The notes below the pieces were generated by a model. It was given only the letters and a program-made list of their open reading frames with translations. It ran no database searches and was not told where the DNA came from. Of a stretch of DNA of 64,000 bases, positions 45,643-56,833 are shown piece by piece. A program made the translations under genes and the position numbers. Positions within the stretch are counted from its first letter, which is position 1. Each line of letters begins with the position of its first letter. This DNA comes from Trinickia violacea (GTDB taxonomy: Bacteria; Pseudomonadota; Gammaproteobacteria; Burkholderiales; Burkholderiaceae), in assembly GCF_005280735.1 (NCBI RefSeq), contig NZ_CP040077.1, positions 1,984,001-2,048,000 of the forward strand, given 5' to 3'.

Positions 45643-46194
45643 TTGCGAAACGGTATGTTTTCGAAACGTGTGATGTGCGCGGCCGCGCTCGCGATGGCGC
45701 TCGGCGTCAGCGCTGCTCATGCCCAGGAGGCCCGCATCGCGGCGGTCAATTCGGATCGTATCCTGCGTGAATCGGCGGCGGCGAAGAACGCCCAAACGAA
45801 GCTCGAGGCCGAGTTCGCAAAGCGCGACAAGGATCTGCAGGATATGGCGCAGCGTCTGAAGTCGATGTCCGACGCGCTCGACAAGAACGGCACGGCGATG
45901 TCCGCCACCGATCGCGCGCAAAAGCAGCGCGATCTGTCGCAGCTCGACAGCGACTTCCAGCGCAAGCAGCGCGAATTTCGCGAGGACCTGAACCAGCGCC
46001 GCAACGAAGAGCTGGCAGCGGTGCTCGACAGGGCGAACAAGGTGATCAAGCAGATCGCCGAGCAGCAGCACTACGACCTGATCGTGCAAGAGGCGGTCTA
46101 TGTGAGCCCGCGCATCGACATCACCGATCAAGTGCTGAAAGCGCTCGCCGCATCGGGCACGAGCGCCTCATCGAGCCCTGGCGCCACGAACTGA
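45643..46194 (+). CDS. skp: Periplasmic chaperone Skp/OmpH
   Basis: Skp holds unfolded outer-membrane proteins in the periplasm and delivers them to BamA. The 183-aa product has a signal peptide (ending SAAHA, then QEARIAAVNSDRIL). A long charged coiled coil (about residues 45-130) is typical of OmpH/Skp. A TTG start at 45643 was preferred: GAGAGGAAGA at 45631-45640 is well placed for it. The ATG at 45655 would lie too far from that site. Both starts keep the signal peptide. Confidence 0.93.
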   Translation: MRNGMFSKRVMCAAALAMALGVSAAHAQEARIAAVNSDRILRESAAAKNAQTKLEAEFAKRDKDLQDMAQRLKSMSDALDKNGTAMSATDRAQKQRDLSQLDSDFQRKQREFREDLNQRRNEELAAVLDRANKVIKQIAEQQHYDLIVQEAVYVSPRIDITDQVLKALAASGTSASSSPGATN

Positions 46195-46214
46195 ACCACA
46201 GGAGTCGTACCCGC

Positions 46215-47285
46215 ATGGCATTGACGCTCGAAGAACTCGTCCGGCGCTTCGGCGGCGAAGTGGTCGGCGACCGGGCACACCAAGTCGGCAGCCTCGCGCC
46301 GCTCGATCAGGCAGGACCGCAGCAGCTCGCGTTCCTCGCCAACCCCAAATACCTGTCGCAAGTCGAATCGACGAACGCCGGCGCCGTGCTGATCGCGCCG
46401 GCCGATCTGGACAAGCTCGGCTCCCGCGAAGGGCGTAACTTCATCGTCACGCCGAATCCTTACGCTTATTTCGCGCGGGTCGCGCAAATGTTCATCGATC
46501 TCGCCTCGCCGAAAGCGCCGGCGGGGGTCCATCCGAGCGCAGTGGTCGATCCGGCCGCGAAGGTCGCGCCTAGTGCCGTGATCGGTCCCCATGTCGTGGT
46601 GGAGGCGGGCGCCGTGATCGGCGAAAACGTGCGGCTCGATGCAAACGTGATGATCGGCCGCGGCACGCAGATCGGCGAAGGCTCGCATCTGTACCCGAAC
46701 GTTTCCGTGTACTACGGCTGCAAGATCGGCCCGCGCGTGATCATCCACTCGGGCGCCGTGATCGGCTCGGATGGTTTCGGTTTTGCCCCCGATTTCGTCG
46801 GCGAGGGCGATGCGCGTACCGGAAGCTGGGTCAAGATTCCGCAGGTGGGCGGCGTGTCGATCGGGCCGGACGTGGAAATCGGGGCGAATACGACTATCGA
46901 CCGAGGGGCAATGGCCGATACGATCATCGAGGAATGCGTGAAGATCGACAACCTCGTGCAGATCGGCCATAACTGCAAGATCGGTGCGTTTACCGTCATC
47001 GCCGGCTGCGCCGGGATTGCGGGTAGCACCACGATCGGGCGGCATTGCATGATCGGCGGGGCGGTCGGTATCGCGGGTCACGTGACGCTTGCCGATTACG
47101 TCATCGTCACGGCGAAGTCAGGCGTGTCGAAGTCGTTGTTGAAACCCGGCATGTACACGAGCGCATTCCCGGCCGTCGAGCATGCCGACTGGAACAAGAG
47201 CGCCGCGTTGATGCGCAATCTCGACAAGTTGCGAGACCGCATCAAGGCGCTCGAAGCCGCTGCCGCGGAACGCGGCAAAGCGTAA
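46215..47285 (+). CDS. lpxD: UDP-3-O-acylglucosamine N-acyltransferase LpxD
   Basis: LpxD adds the second hydroxyacyl chain to UDP-glucosamine in lipid A synthesis. The 356-aa product has an N-terminal uridine-binding domain (LTLEELVRRFGGEVVGD, LAFLANPKYLSQV), left-handed beta-helix hexapeptide repeats (about residues 105-300) and a C-terminal helix. The block IHSGAVIGSDGFGFAPD is characteristic of LpxD. It is the first lpx gene after skp, in the standard bamA-skp-lpxD-fabZ-lpxA-lpxB order. Confidence 0.97.
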   Translation: MALTLEELVRRFGGEVVGDRAHQVGSLAPLDQAGPQQLAFLANPKYLSQVESTNAGAVLIAPADLDKLGSREGRNFIVTPNPYAYFARVAQMFIDLASPKAPAGVHPSAVVDPAAKVAPSAVIGPHVVVEAGAVIGENVRLDANVMIGRGTQIGEGSHLYPNVSVYYGCKIGPRVIIHSGAVIGSDGFGFAPDFVGEGDARTGSWVKIPQVGGVSIGPDVEIGANTTIDRGAMADTIIEECVKIDNLVQIGHNCKIGAFTVIAGCAGIAGSTTIGRHCMIGGAVGIAGHVTLADYVIVTAKSGVSKSLLKPGMYTSAFPAVEHADWNKSAALMRNLDKLRDRIKALEAAAAERGKA

Positions 47286-47434
47286 CAGCGGCGGACGCCG
47301 GCATGCCGCGGGCAGGGTGCCGCCAGCCAGGCGGCGCCCGGCACCGCGGCATGTTGGCGTCGGGCAATCACGAAGCTGCCGGCACTCGCATCCGCAGTTA
47401 TCATCCGCGCAGTCAATGCGTGAGCAGAAACACC

Positions 47435-47896
47435 ATGAGCACTGAAAAAATCAATCTCGACATCCATAAGATCCTCACGCTTTTGCCGCATCGCTATCCG
47501 ATCCTGCTGGTGGATCGCGTGCTCGAACTCGAACCGCACAAGAGCATCAAGGCGCTGAAGAATGTGTCGATCAACGAACCGTACTTCATGGGGCACTTTC
47601 CGCAGCGCCCGGTGATGCCGGGCGTGCTGATCCTCGAAGCGCTCGCCCAGACAGCGGCGCTTCTGACGTTCGCGGAAGAGCCGCATGATCCCGAGAAGAC
47701 GCTTTACTACTTCGTCGGCATCGATGGCGCGCGCTTCAAGCGGGTCGTGGAGCCGGGCGATCAGCTGATACTGCACGTGACGTTCGAACGCTATATGCGC
47801 GGCATCTGGAAGTTCAAGGCGCGCGCCGAAGTGGAAGGCGTCGTGGCGGCCGAAGCGGACCTGATGTGCACGGTCAAGAACACTGACGCGAAATGA
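47435..47896 (+). CDS. fabZ: 3-hydroxyacyl-ACP dehydratase FabZ
   Basis: FabZ dehydrates 3-hydroxyacyl-ACP in fatty acid elongation and competes with LpxA for hydroxyacyl-ACP. The 153-aa hot-dog-fold product has the catalytic H54 in FMGHFPQRPVMPGVLILEA, with the paired Glu in that helix, and LLPHRYPILLVDRV at the start. The ATG at 47435 was used; a GTG at 47420 in frame would add 5 residues. It lies 149 bases after lpxD, a gap in which I see no gene. Confidence 0.97.
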   Translation: MSTEKINLDIHKILTLLPHRYPILLVDRVLELEPHKSIKALKNVSINEPYFMGHFPQRPVMPGVLILEALAQTAALLTFAEEPHDPEKTLYYFVGIDGARFKRVVEPGDQLILHVTFERYMRGIWKFKARAEVEGVVAAEADLMCTVKNTDAK

Positions 47897-47909
47897 AGGG
47901 CGAACGCGC

Positions 47910-48698
47910 ATGAGCAGGATTCATCCCACCGCGATCATCGAACCAGGCGCCGAGATCGGCGAAGACGTCGAAATCGGGCCGTACGCGGTCATCGGCGCAC
48001 ACGTTACGATCGGTGCGCGGACGACGATCGGTTCGCACAGCGTGATCGAAGGTCACACGACGCTCGGCGTCGACAATCGGATCGGTCACTACGCGTCGGT
48101 CGGCGGCCGTCCGCAGGACATGAAGTATCAAGACGAGCCGACGCGTCTCGTAGTCGGCGATCGCAACACGATTCGCGAATTCACGACGATACACACGGGC
48201 ACGGTCCAGGACGCCGGTGTGACGACGCTCGGCGACGACAACTGGATCATGGCGTACGTGCATGTCGGTCACGATTGCCGGATCGGCAGCCACGTGATCC
48301 TGTCGAGCAACGCGCAGATGGCCGGGCACGTGACGATCGGAGATTGGGCGATCGTCGGCGGCATGTCGGGTGTGCATCAGTTCGTGCGCATCGGCGAGCA
48401 TTCGATGTTGGGCGGCGCTTCGGCGCTCGTTCAGGACATTCCGCCGTTCGTCATCGCGGCGGGCAACAAGGCGGAGCCGCATGGCGTGAACGTCGAGGGC
48501 TTGCGTCGACGCGGCTTCTCGCCCGATGCCATCTCGGCGCTGCGAAGCGCTTATCGGTTGCTGTACAAGAACAGTCTGTCGCTCGAAGAGGCGAAGGTGC
48601 AATTGCGCGAGCTGGCCTCGGCCGGCGGCGACGGCGATGCCCCTGTCAAGGCGCTGGTCGATTTCGTCGAAGCGTCGCAGCGCGGGATCATTCGCTAA
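47910..48698 (+). CDS. lpxA: UDP-N-acetylglucosamine acyltransferase LpxA
   Basis: LpxA adds the first hydroxyacyl chain to UDP-GlcNAc, the committed start of lipid A. The 262-aa beta-helix protein starts SRIHPTAIIEPGAEIGEDVEIGP and has the catalytic-histidine region in MAYVHVGHDCRIGSHVIL. GGMSGVHQFVRIGEHSMLGG follows, and the C-terminal helical domain (GLRRRGFSPDAISALRSAYR) is present. It starts 13 bases after fabZ and ends 3 bases before lpxB. Confidence 0.98.
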   Translation: MSRIHPTAIIEPGAEIGEDVEIGPYAVIGAHVTIGARTTIGSHSVIEGHTTLGVDNRIGHYASVGGRPQDMKYQDEPTRLVVGDRNTIREFTTIHTGTVQDAGVTTLGDDNWIMAYVHVGHDCRIGSHVILSSNAQMAGHVTIGDWAIVGGMSGVHQFVRIGEHSMLGGASALVQDIPPFVIAAGNKAEPHGVNVEGLRRRGFSPDAISALRSAYRLLYKNSLSLEEAKVQLRELASAGGDGDAPVKALVDFVEASQRGIIR

Positions 48699-48701
48699 AC
48701 G

Positions 48702-49871
48702 ATGGCGCTGCAATCCAGTCCGCTGCGGCTTGCGCTGGTTGCCGGCGAGCCGTCGGGCGACTTGCTCGCGGCGTCGCTGCTCGGCGGGCTCGCCGAGCGT
48801 TTGCCCGCGTCCACGCAGTATTTCGGCATCGGCGGCCCGCGCATGAGCGCGCAAGGGTTCGATGCGCACTGGCCGATGGATACGCTGACCGTGCGCGGCC
48901 TCGTCGAGCCGCTCACGCGTCTTCCCGAGATTCTCCGCGTCCGCAGCGAACTCAAGCATCAGCTTCTCGCGGATCCGCCGCACGCGTTCGTCGGCATCGA
49001 TTCTTCGGGATTCAACTTCAGCGTCGAGCCCGCGTTGCGCGAAGCGGGGATTCCGACGATCCACTTCAACTGTCCGACGATCTGGGCATGGCGTGGCTGG
49101 CGGATCAAGAAGATCGCCAAGGCTGTCGATCACATGCTGTGCCTGTATCCGTTCGAGAAGGCGATTCTCGAAAAGGCGGGGGTATCCGCGTCGTATGTCG
49201 GGCACCCGCTTGCCGACGAGATTCCGCTCGAGCCGGATGTGCCCGGCGCACGCGCCACGCTCGGCTTGCCGGCGGGCGGTCCGATCATCGCCGTGCTGCC
49301 GGGCAGCCGCCGCTCCGAAATCAAGCTGATCGGCCCGACCTTCTTCAAGGCGATGGAATTGATGCAGGCACGCGAACCGGGTGTCCGCTTCGTGGTGCCG
49401 GCCGCCACGCCGGCAATCCGCGAGATGCTGCAGCCGCTCGTCGAGGCCCATCCGAATCTTGCGCTGACGATCGTCGACGGTCAGGCGCAGCTCGCCATGA
49501 CCGCTGCCGATGCGCTGCTCGTCAAGAGCGGCACGGTGACGCTCGAAGCGGCGCTCCTGAAGAAGCCGATGGTGATCTCGTACAAGGTGCCCTGGCTTGA
49601 AGGTCAGATCATGCGGCACATGGGCTATTTGCCCTACGTCGGCCTGCCGAACATCCTCGCGGGGCGCTTTGTGGTGCCGGAGATCCTGCAGCACTTCGCG
49701 ACGCCCGAGGCGCTTGCCGATGCCACGCTGACCCAGTTGCGCGACGAGGCCAATCGGCGCACGCTCACGGAAATTTTCACCGAGATGCACCACGCGTTGC
49801 GGCAGAACACGGCGCAGCGCGCGGCCGAAGCCGTCGTACGCGTCATCGAATCGAGGAAGCTGCGTCCATGA
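48702..49871 (+). CDS. lpxB: Lipid-A-disaccharide synthase LpxB
   Basis: LpxB is a GT19 glycosyltransferase that joins lipid X and UDP-diacylglucosamine into the lipid A disaccharide. The 389-aa product has LVAGEPSGDLLAASLL at the start, PTIHFNCPTIWAWRGWR, the VLPGSRRSEIKLIGP loop, and KSGTVTLEAALLKKPMVI. Length is normal. It overlaps rnhB by 4 bases (ATGA). Confidence 0.97.
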   Translation: MALQSSPLRLALVAGEPSGDLLAASLLGGLAERLPASTQYFGIGGPRMSAQGFDAHWPMDTLTVRGLVEPLTRLPEILRVRSELKHQLLADPPHAFVGIDSSGFNFSVEPALREAGIPTIHFNCPTIWAWRGWRIKKIAKAVDHMLCLYPFEKAILEKAGVSASYVGHPLADEIPLEPDVPGARATLGLPAGGPIIAVLPGSRRSEIKLIGPTFFKAMELMQAREPGVRFVVPAATPAIREMLQPLVEAHPNLALTIVDGQAQLAMTAADALLVKSGTVTLEAALLKKPMVISYKVPWLEGQIMRHMGYLPYVGLPNILAGRFVVPEILQHFATPEALADATLTQLRDEANRRTLTEIFTEMHHALRQNTAQRAAEAVVRVIESRKLRP

Positions 49872-50638
49872 CGGCAACCAAGACAGCGCGCCGCAAACCG
49901 GCTGCCGCCGTGGCAGCGGGGGAGCCCGCGCAGCCCGGTTTCGATTTCGGCTCGCCGCAGGATATCGTCTGCGGCGTCGACGAAGCCGGTCGCGGGCCGC
50001 TCGCCGGACCCGTGGTCGCGGCGGCCGTGATTCTCGATCCGAAGCGCCGGATTCGCGGTCTCGACGATTCGAAAGCGCTCTCCGCAAAGAAACGCGAAGC
50101 GCTGTACGAGAAGATTATCGAGCGCTCGCTCGCGTATTGCGTGGCTTCGGCGAGCGTCGAGGAGATCGATACGCTCAATATCCTGCACGCGACGATGCTG
50201 GCGATGCGGCGCGCGGTCGAGGGCCTGGCGATTGCGCCGACGCTCGCCAAGATCGACGGCAACCGGTGTCCCGTTTTGCCGATGCGCAGCGAGGCGATCG
50301 TCGGCGGCGACGCTTTGGTGTCGTGCATTTCGGCGGCGTCGATTCTCGCGAAAGTCACGCGCGACCGCATGCTGCTCGACTTGCACCAGGATTTCCCGAT
50401 GTATGGTTTCAACGCGCACGCGGGCTACGGCACGCCGCAGCATCTTGCGGCGTTGTTCGAACACGGCCCATGCGAGCATCATCGGCGCTCGTTTGCGCCG
50501 GTGCGCGAAGCGCAGGCCAAGCGCGGGCTGCGTGTGACGCTGCCGGGCGACCGGCCGGTACGTGCCCAGCGCGCGCTGGATGACGCTTTTTCCGATCCCG
50601 CTTTTTCCGACCCATTCGGCGATAAGCTAGCTGACTGA
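49868..50638 (+). CDS. rnhB: Ribonuclease HII
   Basis: RNase HII removes ribonucleotides from DNA and RNA primers. The 256-aa product has the catalytic D38 and E39 in GVDEAGRGPLAGPV, the LDDSKALSAKKREALY motif, KVTRDRMLLDLHQDFPMYGF, and AGYGTPQHL. Both ends are extended: residues 1-28 are basic and Ala-rich, and the last 25 residues carry a short repeat (AFSDPAFSDPFGDK). The core is complete. It is translationally coupled to lpxB. Confidence 0.95.
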   Translation: MTATKTARRKPAAAVAAGEPAQPGFDFGSPQDIVCGVDEAGRGPLAGPVVAAAVILDPKRRIRGLDDSKALSAKKREALYEKIIERSLAYCVASASVEEIDTLNILHATMLAMRRAVEGLAIAPTLAKIDGNRCPVLPMRSEAIVGGDALVSCISAASILAKVTRDRMLLDLHQDFPMYGFNAHAGYGTPQHLAALFEHGPCEHHRRSFAPVREAQAKRGLRVTLPGDRPVRAQRALDDAFSDPAFSDPFGDKLAD

Positions 50639-50708
50639 GGCGAACGCGCTTCTCGTTGGCGTTTCCTCCGATAGTTGCCGTCCGTCTCGTTATTTTCTTC
50701 CTTTGCCC

Positions 50709-51494
50709 GTGAAAGCCATCACTTCGCGCGACAACCCGCTCTATAAGCGCTTGAAAGCGCTGGCGGGCTCGACTCATCAGCAGCGCAAGAGCGGCCATGC
50801 GCTGCTCGAAGGCTTGCATCTGGCGAGCGCCTATCTCGATGTCGCGGGGCAGCCCGAAACCTGCATCGTGACGGATGGCGCACTGCGTCACGCGGAAACC
50901 CAGGCGATCGTCGGCCGGATCGACGAGCATCGCATCGTCACGCTGCCCGATATGTTGTTTGGACAACTATCGAACGTGGTCAACGGGGTCGGCGTGCTTC
51001 TGCTCGTACCGAAACTCGATGCGCCGTTGCCCGAGCGCGTGACGACTTCGTGCGTCGTGCTTGACGGCGTGCAGGATGCGGGCAATGTCGGGTCGATTCT
51101 GCGCAGCGCCGGCGCTGCTGGTATCGCGCACGTGTTTTGCGCACCTGGGACGGCGTATGCGTGGTCGTCGAAGGTCCTGCGCTCGGGGATGGGCGCACAC
51201 TTTCTGCTGCAAATCTACGAGGATGTCGACGCAAATGCCCTGATCGAGCGGCTCGCGATGCCGGTCGCGATCACCGACTCGCACGCGGCAGAGGCGCTCT
51301 ACGATTGTGACCTGACGGGGCCGTTGGCGTGGGTGTTCGGCAATGAAGGCGCCGGGGTATCGCAGGTTTGGCGCGACACGGTCACGCATCGCCTGACGAT
51401 TCCGCAGCCCGGCGGCATGGAGTCGTTGAACGTGGCGGCCGCAGCCGCCATTTGCCTCTTCGAGCAATGCCGCCAGCAGCGCGTGCGGGGTTGA
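50709..51494 (+). CDS. SpoU/TrmH-family RNA 2'-O-methyltransferase
   Basis: This is a SPOUT methyltransferase that methylates ribose in rRNA or tRNA. The 261-aa product has an N-terminal RNA-substrate domain (ITSRDNPLYKRLKALAGS, HALLEGLHLASAYLD). The three SPOUT motifs follow: VLDGVQDAGNVGSILRSAGAAG, AWVFGNEGAGVSQVW and TIPQPGGMESLNVAAAAAICLFE. It resembles the RsmB-independent rRNA 2'-O-methyltransferase group; the target base is not clear. The start is GTG at 50709; a TTG two codons earlier is possible. No good ribosome-binding site is visible. Confidence 0.9.
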   Translation: MKAITSRDNPLYKRLKALAGSTHQQRKSGHALLEGLHLASAYLDVAGQPETCIVTDGALRHAETQAIVGRIDEHRIVTLPDMLFGQLSNVVNGVGVLLLVPKLDAPLPERVTTSCVVLDGVQDAGNVGSILRSAGAAGIAHVFCAPGTAYAWSSKVLRSGMGAHFLLQIYEDVDANALIERLAMPVAITDSHAAEALYDCDLTGPLAWVFGNEGAGVSQVWRDTVTHRLTIPQPGGMESLNVAAAAAICLFEQCRQQRVRG

Positions 51495-51559
51495 GCGCCG
51501 CAGGGCGCTCGTAGATGGAATGGCCGTCCCCGGATGCCCGTCGCCGGGTGGCCGTCCCC

Positions 51560-52375
51560 TCAATACGACGGTCGATCGAGCTTGATTTCCTGCAGGATCG
51601 TCGTCGCGATTTCTTCGATCGACTTGTGCGTCGACGACAGCCACTTGATCCCTTCGCGCCGCATCATCGCCTCGGCCTCGTTGATCTCGTAGCGGCAGTT
51701 CTCGGGCGCGGCGTACTTGCTGCCCGGCCGCCGTTCGTTGCGGATCTCGGAAAGCCGTTGCGGATCGATCGACAAACCGAACATCTTGCTGCGATGCGCG
51801 TATAGCGCGCTCGGCAGCTTGGCGCGCTCGAAGTCTTCCGGAATCAGCGGATAGTTGGCCGCTTTCACGCCGTACTGCATCGCGAGGTAGAGGCTCGTCG
51901 GCGTCTTGCCGCTGCGCGACACGCCGATCAGGATCACATCGGCTTCGGCGAGGTTGCGGTTCGATTGCCCGTCGTCGTGTGCGAGCGAGAAGTTGATGGC
52001 TTCGATGCGCGTCTTGTACTCGTCGGTATCGGCGTTTTGATGGCCCCGGCCGATCGCGTGCGTCGACTTCATCTCCAGTTCCTGCTCGAGCGGCTCGACG
52101 AACTGCTGGAAGATGTCGAGCACGAGCGCGTTCGAATTCTTGACGATGGCGTTCGAGGCGCTGTCGACGAGCGTAGTGAACACGATCGGCCGGCGGCCGT
52201 CGAGCTGGGCGGCTTCGGCGATCTTTTCGACCGTGGCGTAAGCCTTATCGGCGGAGTCGACGAACGGCACGCGCACGAGGCGGAATTTCTGGTCGAACTG
52301 GGACAGGATCGAGTGCGCGAAGGTCTCGGCAGTGATCCCGGTACCGTCGGAGACGATGAATACGGTAGGCGGCAT
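51560..52375 (-). CDS. ppsR: PEP synthase regulatory protein (kinase/pyrophosphorylase) PpsR
   Basis: PpsR inactivates PEP synthase by ADP-dependent threonine phosphorylation and reactivates it by Pi-dependent dephosphorylation. The 271-aa DUF299-family protein starts TVFIVSDGTGITAETFAHSIL and has the nucleotide-binding GVSRSGKTPTSLYLA. The ATG is at 52373-52375; a TTG one codon earlier adds only one residue. It faces away from its target gene ppsA, the usual divergent arrangement. Confidence 0.95.
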   Translation of the reverse strand: MPPTVFIVSDGTGITAETFAHSILSQFDQKFRLVRVPFVDSADKAYATVEKIAEAAQLDGRRPIVFTTLVDSASNAIVKNSNALVLDIFQQFVEPLEQELEMKSTHAIGRGHQNADTDEYKTRIEAINFSLAHDDGQSNRNLAEADVILIGVSRSGKTPTSLYLAMQYGVKAANYPLIPEDFERAKLPSALYAHRSKMFGLSIDPQRLSEIRNERRPGSKYAAPENCRYEINEAEAMMRREGIKWLSSTHKSIEEIATTILQEIKLDRPSY

Positions 52376-52773
52376 CAATAGGGCACGGAACGTGCGAAAA
52401 AATCACAGCGGGGGCAGCAGCGGGAACAACCGCGGGGCGGCGCGCCTTTCGAGGCGCAATTCTCATCAGACCGTCACACTTCAACGGTCGGCACGGTAGA
52501 ATAGCGGCAACCTGTTGGATAAGCAATTGCGGGCGGATCGCATCGAAATCCGCGTCGTTGTGGGAGAGATTGCTGGAAATTTCGCCAATCTCAAGGAATT
52601 CTCCGCTTCGTCGGGCTTTTCCGCCGTAATTTTGACGGCATCCCGAAACGCGAATGCGCCGGCGATTGCTTCTCCAACAGGTTGTACAAGGCGCGGTGCG
52701 TCGCTTCCTATGAGCGGCCCGCGCCCAAGCCCACTTGTACAGCCGAGAATTTCTTTCACACTTAGGGGCTTGT
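52376..52773. promoter_or_regulatory. Divergent control region between ppsR and ppsA
   Basis: This 398-base region holds no convincing gene. It carries two TTGTACA-centred palindromes (52682-52689 and 52734-52742) about 52 bases apart. The middle part (52520-52660) is less GC-rich. Promoters for both genes are expected here but I could not fix them. Confidence 0.5.
52682..52742. promoter_or_regulatory. Paired TTGTACA palindromes upstream of ppsA
   Basis: TTGTACAA (52682-52689) is a perfect palindrome, and CTTGTACAG (52734-52742) is a near-perfect one. Their centres are about 52 bases apart, close to five helical turns, and the second ends 31 bases before the ppsA ATG. The layout suggests a dimeric regulator binding twice; no regulator is identified. 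Confidence 0.45.
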
Positions 52774-55179
<2,406 letters not shown>

Positions 55180-55270
55180 GCGCAGCGGACGACGGACTGC
55201 GGCTCGTGCAGGCGAACCGCAGTTCGAATCGGTTCGTAAGGTAACGAAAGGTCTGATGAGTTCGTGCTAT

Positions 55271-55298
55271 AACACCCCGGTACACCCGGGGTGTTTTG
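55271..55298 (+). terminator. Rho-independent terminator after ppsA
   Basis: A perfect 10-bp stem (AACACCCCGG at 55271-55280 with CCGGGGTGTT at 55286-55295) and a 5-base loop are followed by TT and GC. It lies about 90 bases after the ppsA stop and before the nfeD-like gene. Confidence 0.8.
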
Positions 55299-55330
55299 CT
55301 TTGGGCTTTGGATGAGACCGGAGAACGACA

Positions 55331-55777
55331 ATGAGATCGGGCGAACTGTTCTGGTGGATCGCAGTGGGGGTGTTGATCGTCGCCGAGTTGCTGACCGGCA
55401 CGTTCTATTTGCTGATGATCGCGTTTGGGTTCATCGCGGGCGCGCTGGCGCATCTGCTCGGCGCGAGCCCCGAGGTGCAACTGGGATTGGCGGCCTTGGT
55501 GGCGCTCGCCGCGGTCATTCTGCTGCGCCGCTCGCGTTTCGGCCGTCGTGCGCAGCGCCGCGACGCGTCGGTCAATCCCGATGTGAATCTCGACATCGGC
55601 GCGACGCTGACCGTCGAGACGTGGCAGGACCGGCACGCTCGCGCCCAATATCGCGGCGCAGAATGGGATGTCGAGCTTGCGCCCGGCGAACGCGAAGACG
55701 CGCGTGTCTATGAAATCGCCGCCGTGCGCGGCAGCAGCCTGATCGTTGCTGAAAAAAAGCAGGCGGCACACGCTTGA
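55331..55777 (+). CDS. NfeD family membrane protein
   Basis: This 148-aa inner-membrane protein has two or three N-terminal hydrophobic segments (about residues 8-75), with the family motif LLTGTFYLLMIAFGFIAGAL. A C-terminal OB-fold domain (about 90-148) starts IGATLTVETWQDRHARAQYRG. NfeD short forms are partners of SPFH/stomatin proteins; the SPFH gene follows after 36 bases. The role is thought to be in membrane protein quality control, but it is not settled. Confidence 0.9.
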   Translation: MRSGELFWWIAVGVLIVAELLTGTFYLLMIAFGFIAGALAHLLGASPEVQLGLAALVALAAVILLRRSRFGRRAQRRDASVNPDVNLDIGATLTVETWQDRHARAQYRGAEWDVELAPGEREDARVYEIAAVRGSSLIVAEKKQAAHA

Positions 55778-55813
55778 CCACGAAGTACCAGTCGTTAAAA
55801 AAGGAGTGAATAG

Positions 55814-56752
55814 ATGGACATGACTATTGTCGGGGTGGTGTTTCTGGTGATCGTCGTCGTGATTGCGGCGCAGACCGTCAAGATCGTGCCGCAGCAGCAC
55901 GCTTGGGTGCTCGAACGCCTTGGCCGGTATCACGCGACGCTGACACCGGGGCTGAACATCGTGCTGCCGTTCATCGATCGCGTCGCGTACAAGCATCTGC
56001 TCAAGGAAATCCCGCTCGACGTGCCGGGGCAGATCTGTATCACGCGCGACAACACGCAGTTGCAAGTGGATGGCGTGCTGTACTTCCAGGTGACCGACGC
56101 GATGAAGGCGTCGTATGGGTCGAGCAACTTCGTGCAGGCGATCACCCAGCTCTCGCAAACGACGTTGCGTTCGGTGATCGGCAAGCTCGAGCTCGACAAG
56201 ACCTTCGAAGAGCGCGACCTGATCAATCACAGCGTCGTCTCGGCACTCGACCAGGCCGCGACGAACTGGGGCGTCAAGGTGCTGCGCTACGAGATCAAGG
56301 ACCTCACGCCGCCCAAGGAAATCCTGCACGCGATGCAGGCGCAGATCACGGCCGAGCGGGAGAAGCGCGCGTTGATCGCGGCGTCGGAAGGGCGCAAGCA
56401 GGAGCAGATCAATATCGCGGCCGGCGGGCGCGAGGCGGCGATCCAGAAGTCCGAGGGTGAGCGGCAGGCGGCGATCAATCAGGCACAAGGTCAAGCCGCC
56501 GCGATTCTCGCCGTGGCCGAAGCCAATGCGCAGGCGATCCAGAAGATCGCTGCGGCGATTCAGTCGCAAGGCGGATGGGATGCGGTGAACTTGAAGGTCG
56601 CCGAGCAGTATGTGAACGCGTTCGGCAATTTGGCGAAGACCGGCAACACGCTGATCGTGCCGGGCAACATGTCGGATATGAGTTCGATGATCGCGTCGGC
56701 GCTGACGATCGTGAAAAGCGGTAAGGGCGCTTCGATGAACGAGGTGCGCTGA
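55814..56752 (+). CDS. qmcA: SPFH/band 7 (stomatin-like) protein, QmcA type
   Basis: This 312-aa membrane-anchored protein has one N-terminal hydrophobic segment (residues 4-22). The SPFH domain covers about 25-200 (VPQQHAWVLERLGRYHATLTPG, LDVPGQICITRDNTQLQVDG). An Ala/Gln-rich coiled coil (about 190-255) promotes oligomers, and a small C-terminal domain follows. It pairs with the NfeD gene upstream, probably as a complex in membrane microdomains. AAGGAG lies before the ATG at 55814. Confidence 0.9.
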   Translation: MDMTIVGVVFLVIVVVIAAQTVKIVPQQHAWVLERLGRYHATLTPGLNIVLPFIDRVAYKHLLKEIPLDVPGQICITRDNTQLQVDGVLYFQVTDAMKASYGSSNFVQAITQLSQTTLRSVIGKLELDKTFEERDLINHSVVSALDQAATNWGVKVLRYEIKDLTPPKEILHAMQAQITAEREKRALIAASEGRKQEQINIAAGGREAAIQKSEGERQAAINQAQGQAAAILAVAEANAQAIQKIAAAIQSQGGWDAVNLKVAEQYVNAFGNLAKTGNTLIVPGNMSDMSSMIASALTIVKSGKGASMNEVR

Positions 56753-56833
56753 TCCGGCGCGTGCCGATTGGGGCGGATTGGGGCGCGCGGCGTCGCCCTT
56801 GGGCGCTACGCCGAGGCGCGCCTCTGACGTTGC

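Noticed and set aside
47874..50087. 737-codon minus-strand frame across lpxA, lpxB and rnhB
   Set aside because: It spans three conserved plus-strand genes and is rich in Arg/His/Asp, a third-position bias shadow.
51493..51559. Hairpin (51493-51510) and TGGCCGTCCCC direct repeat between the rRNA methyltransferase gene and ppsR
   Set aside because: The hairpin lacks a T-run, and the 11-base repeat (51521 and 51549) is GC-rich simple sequence, so no terminator or element is claimed.
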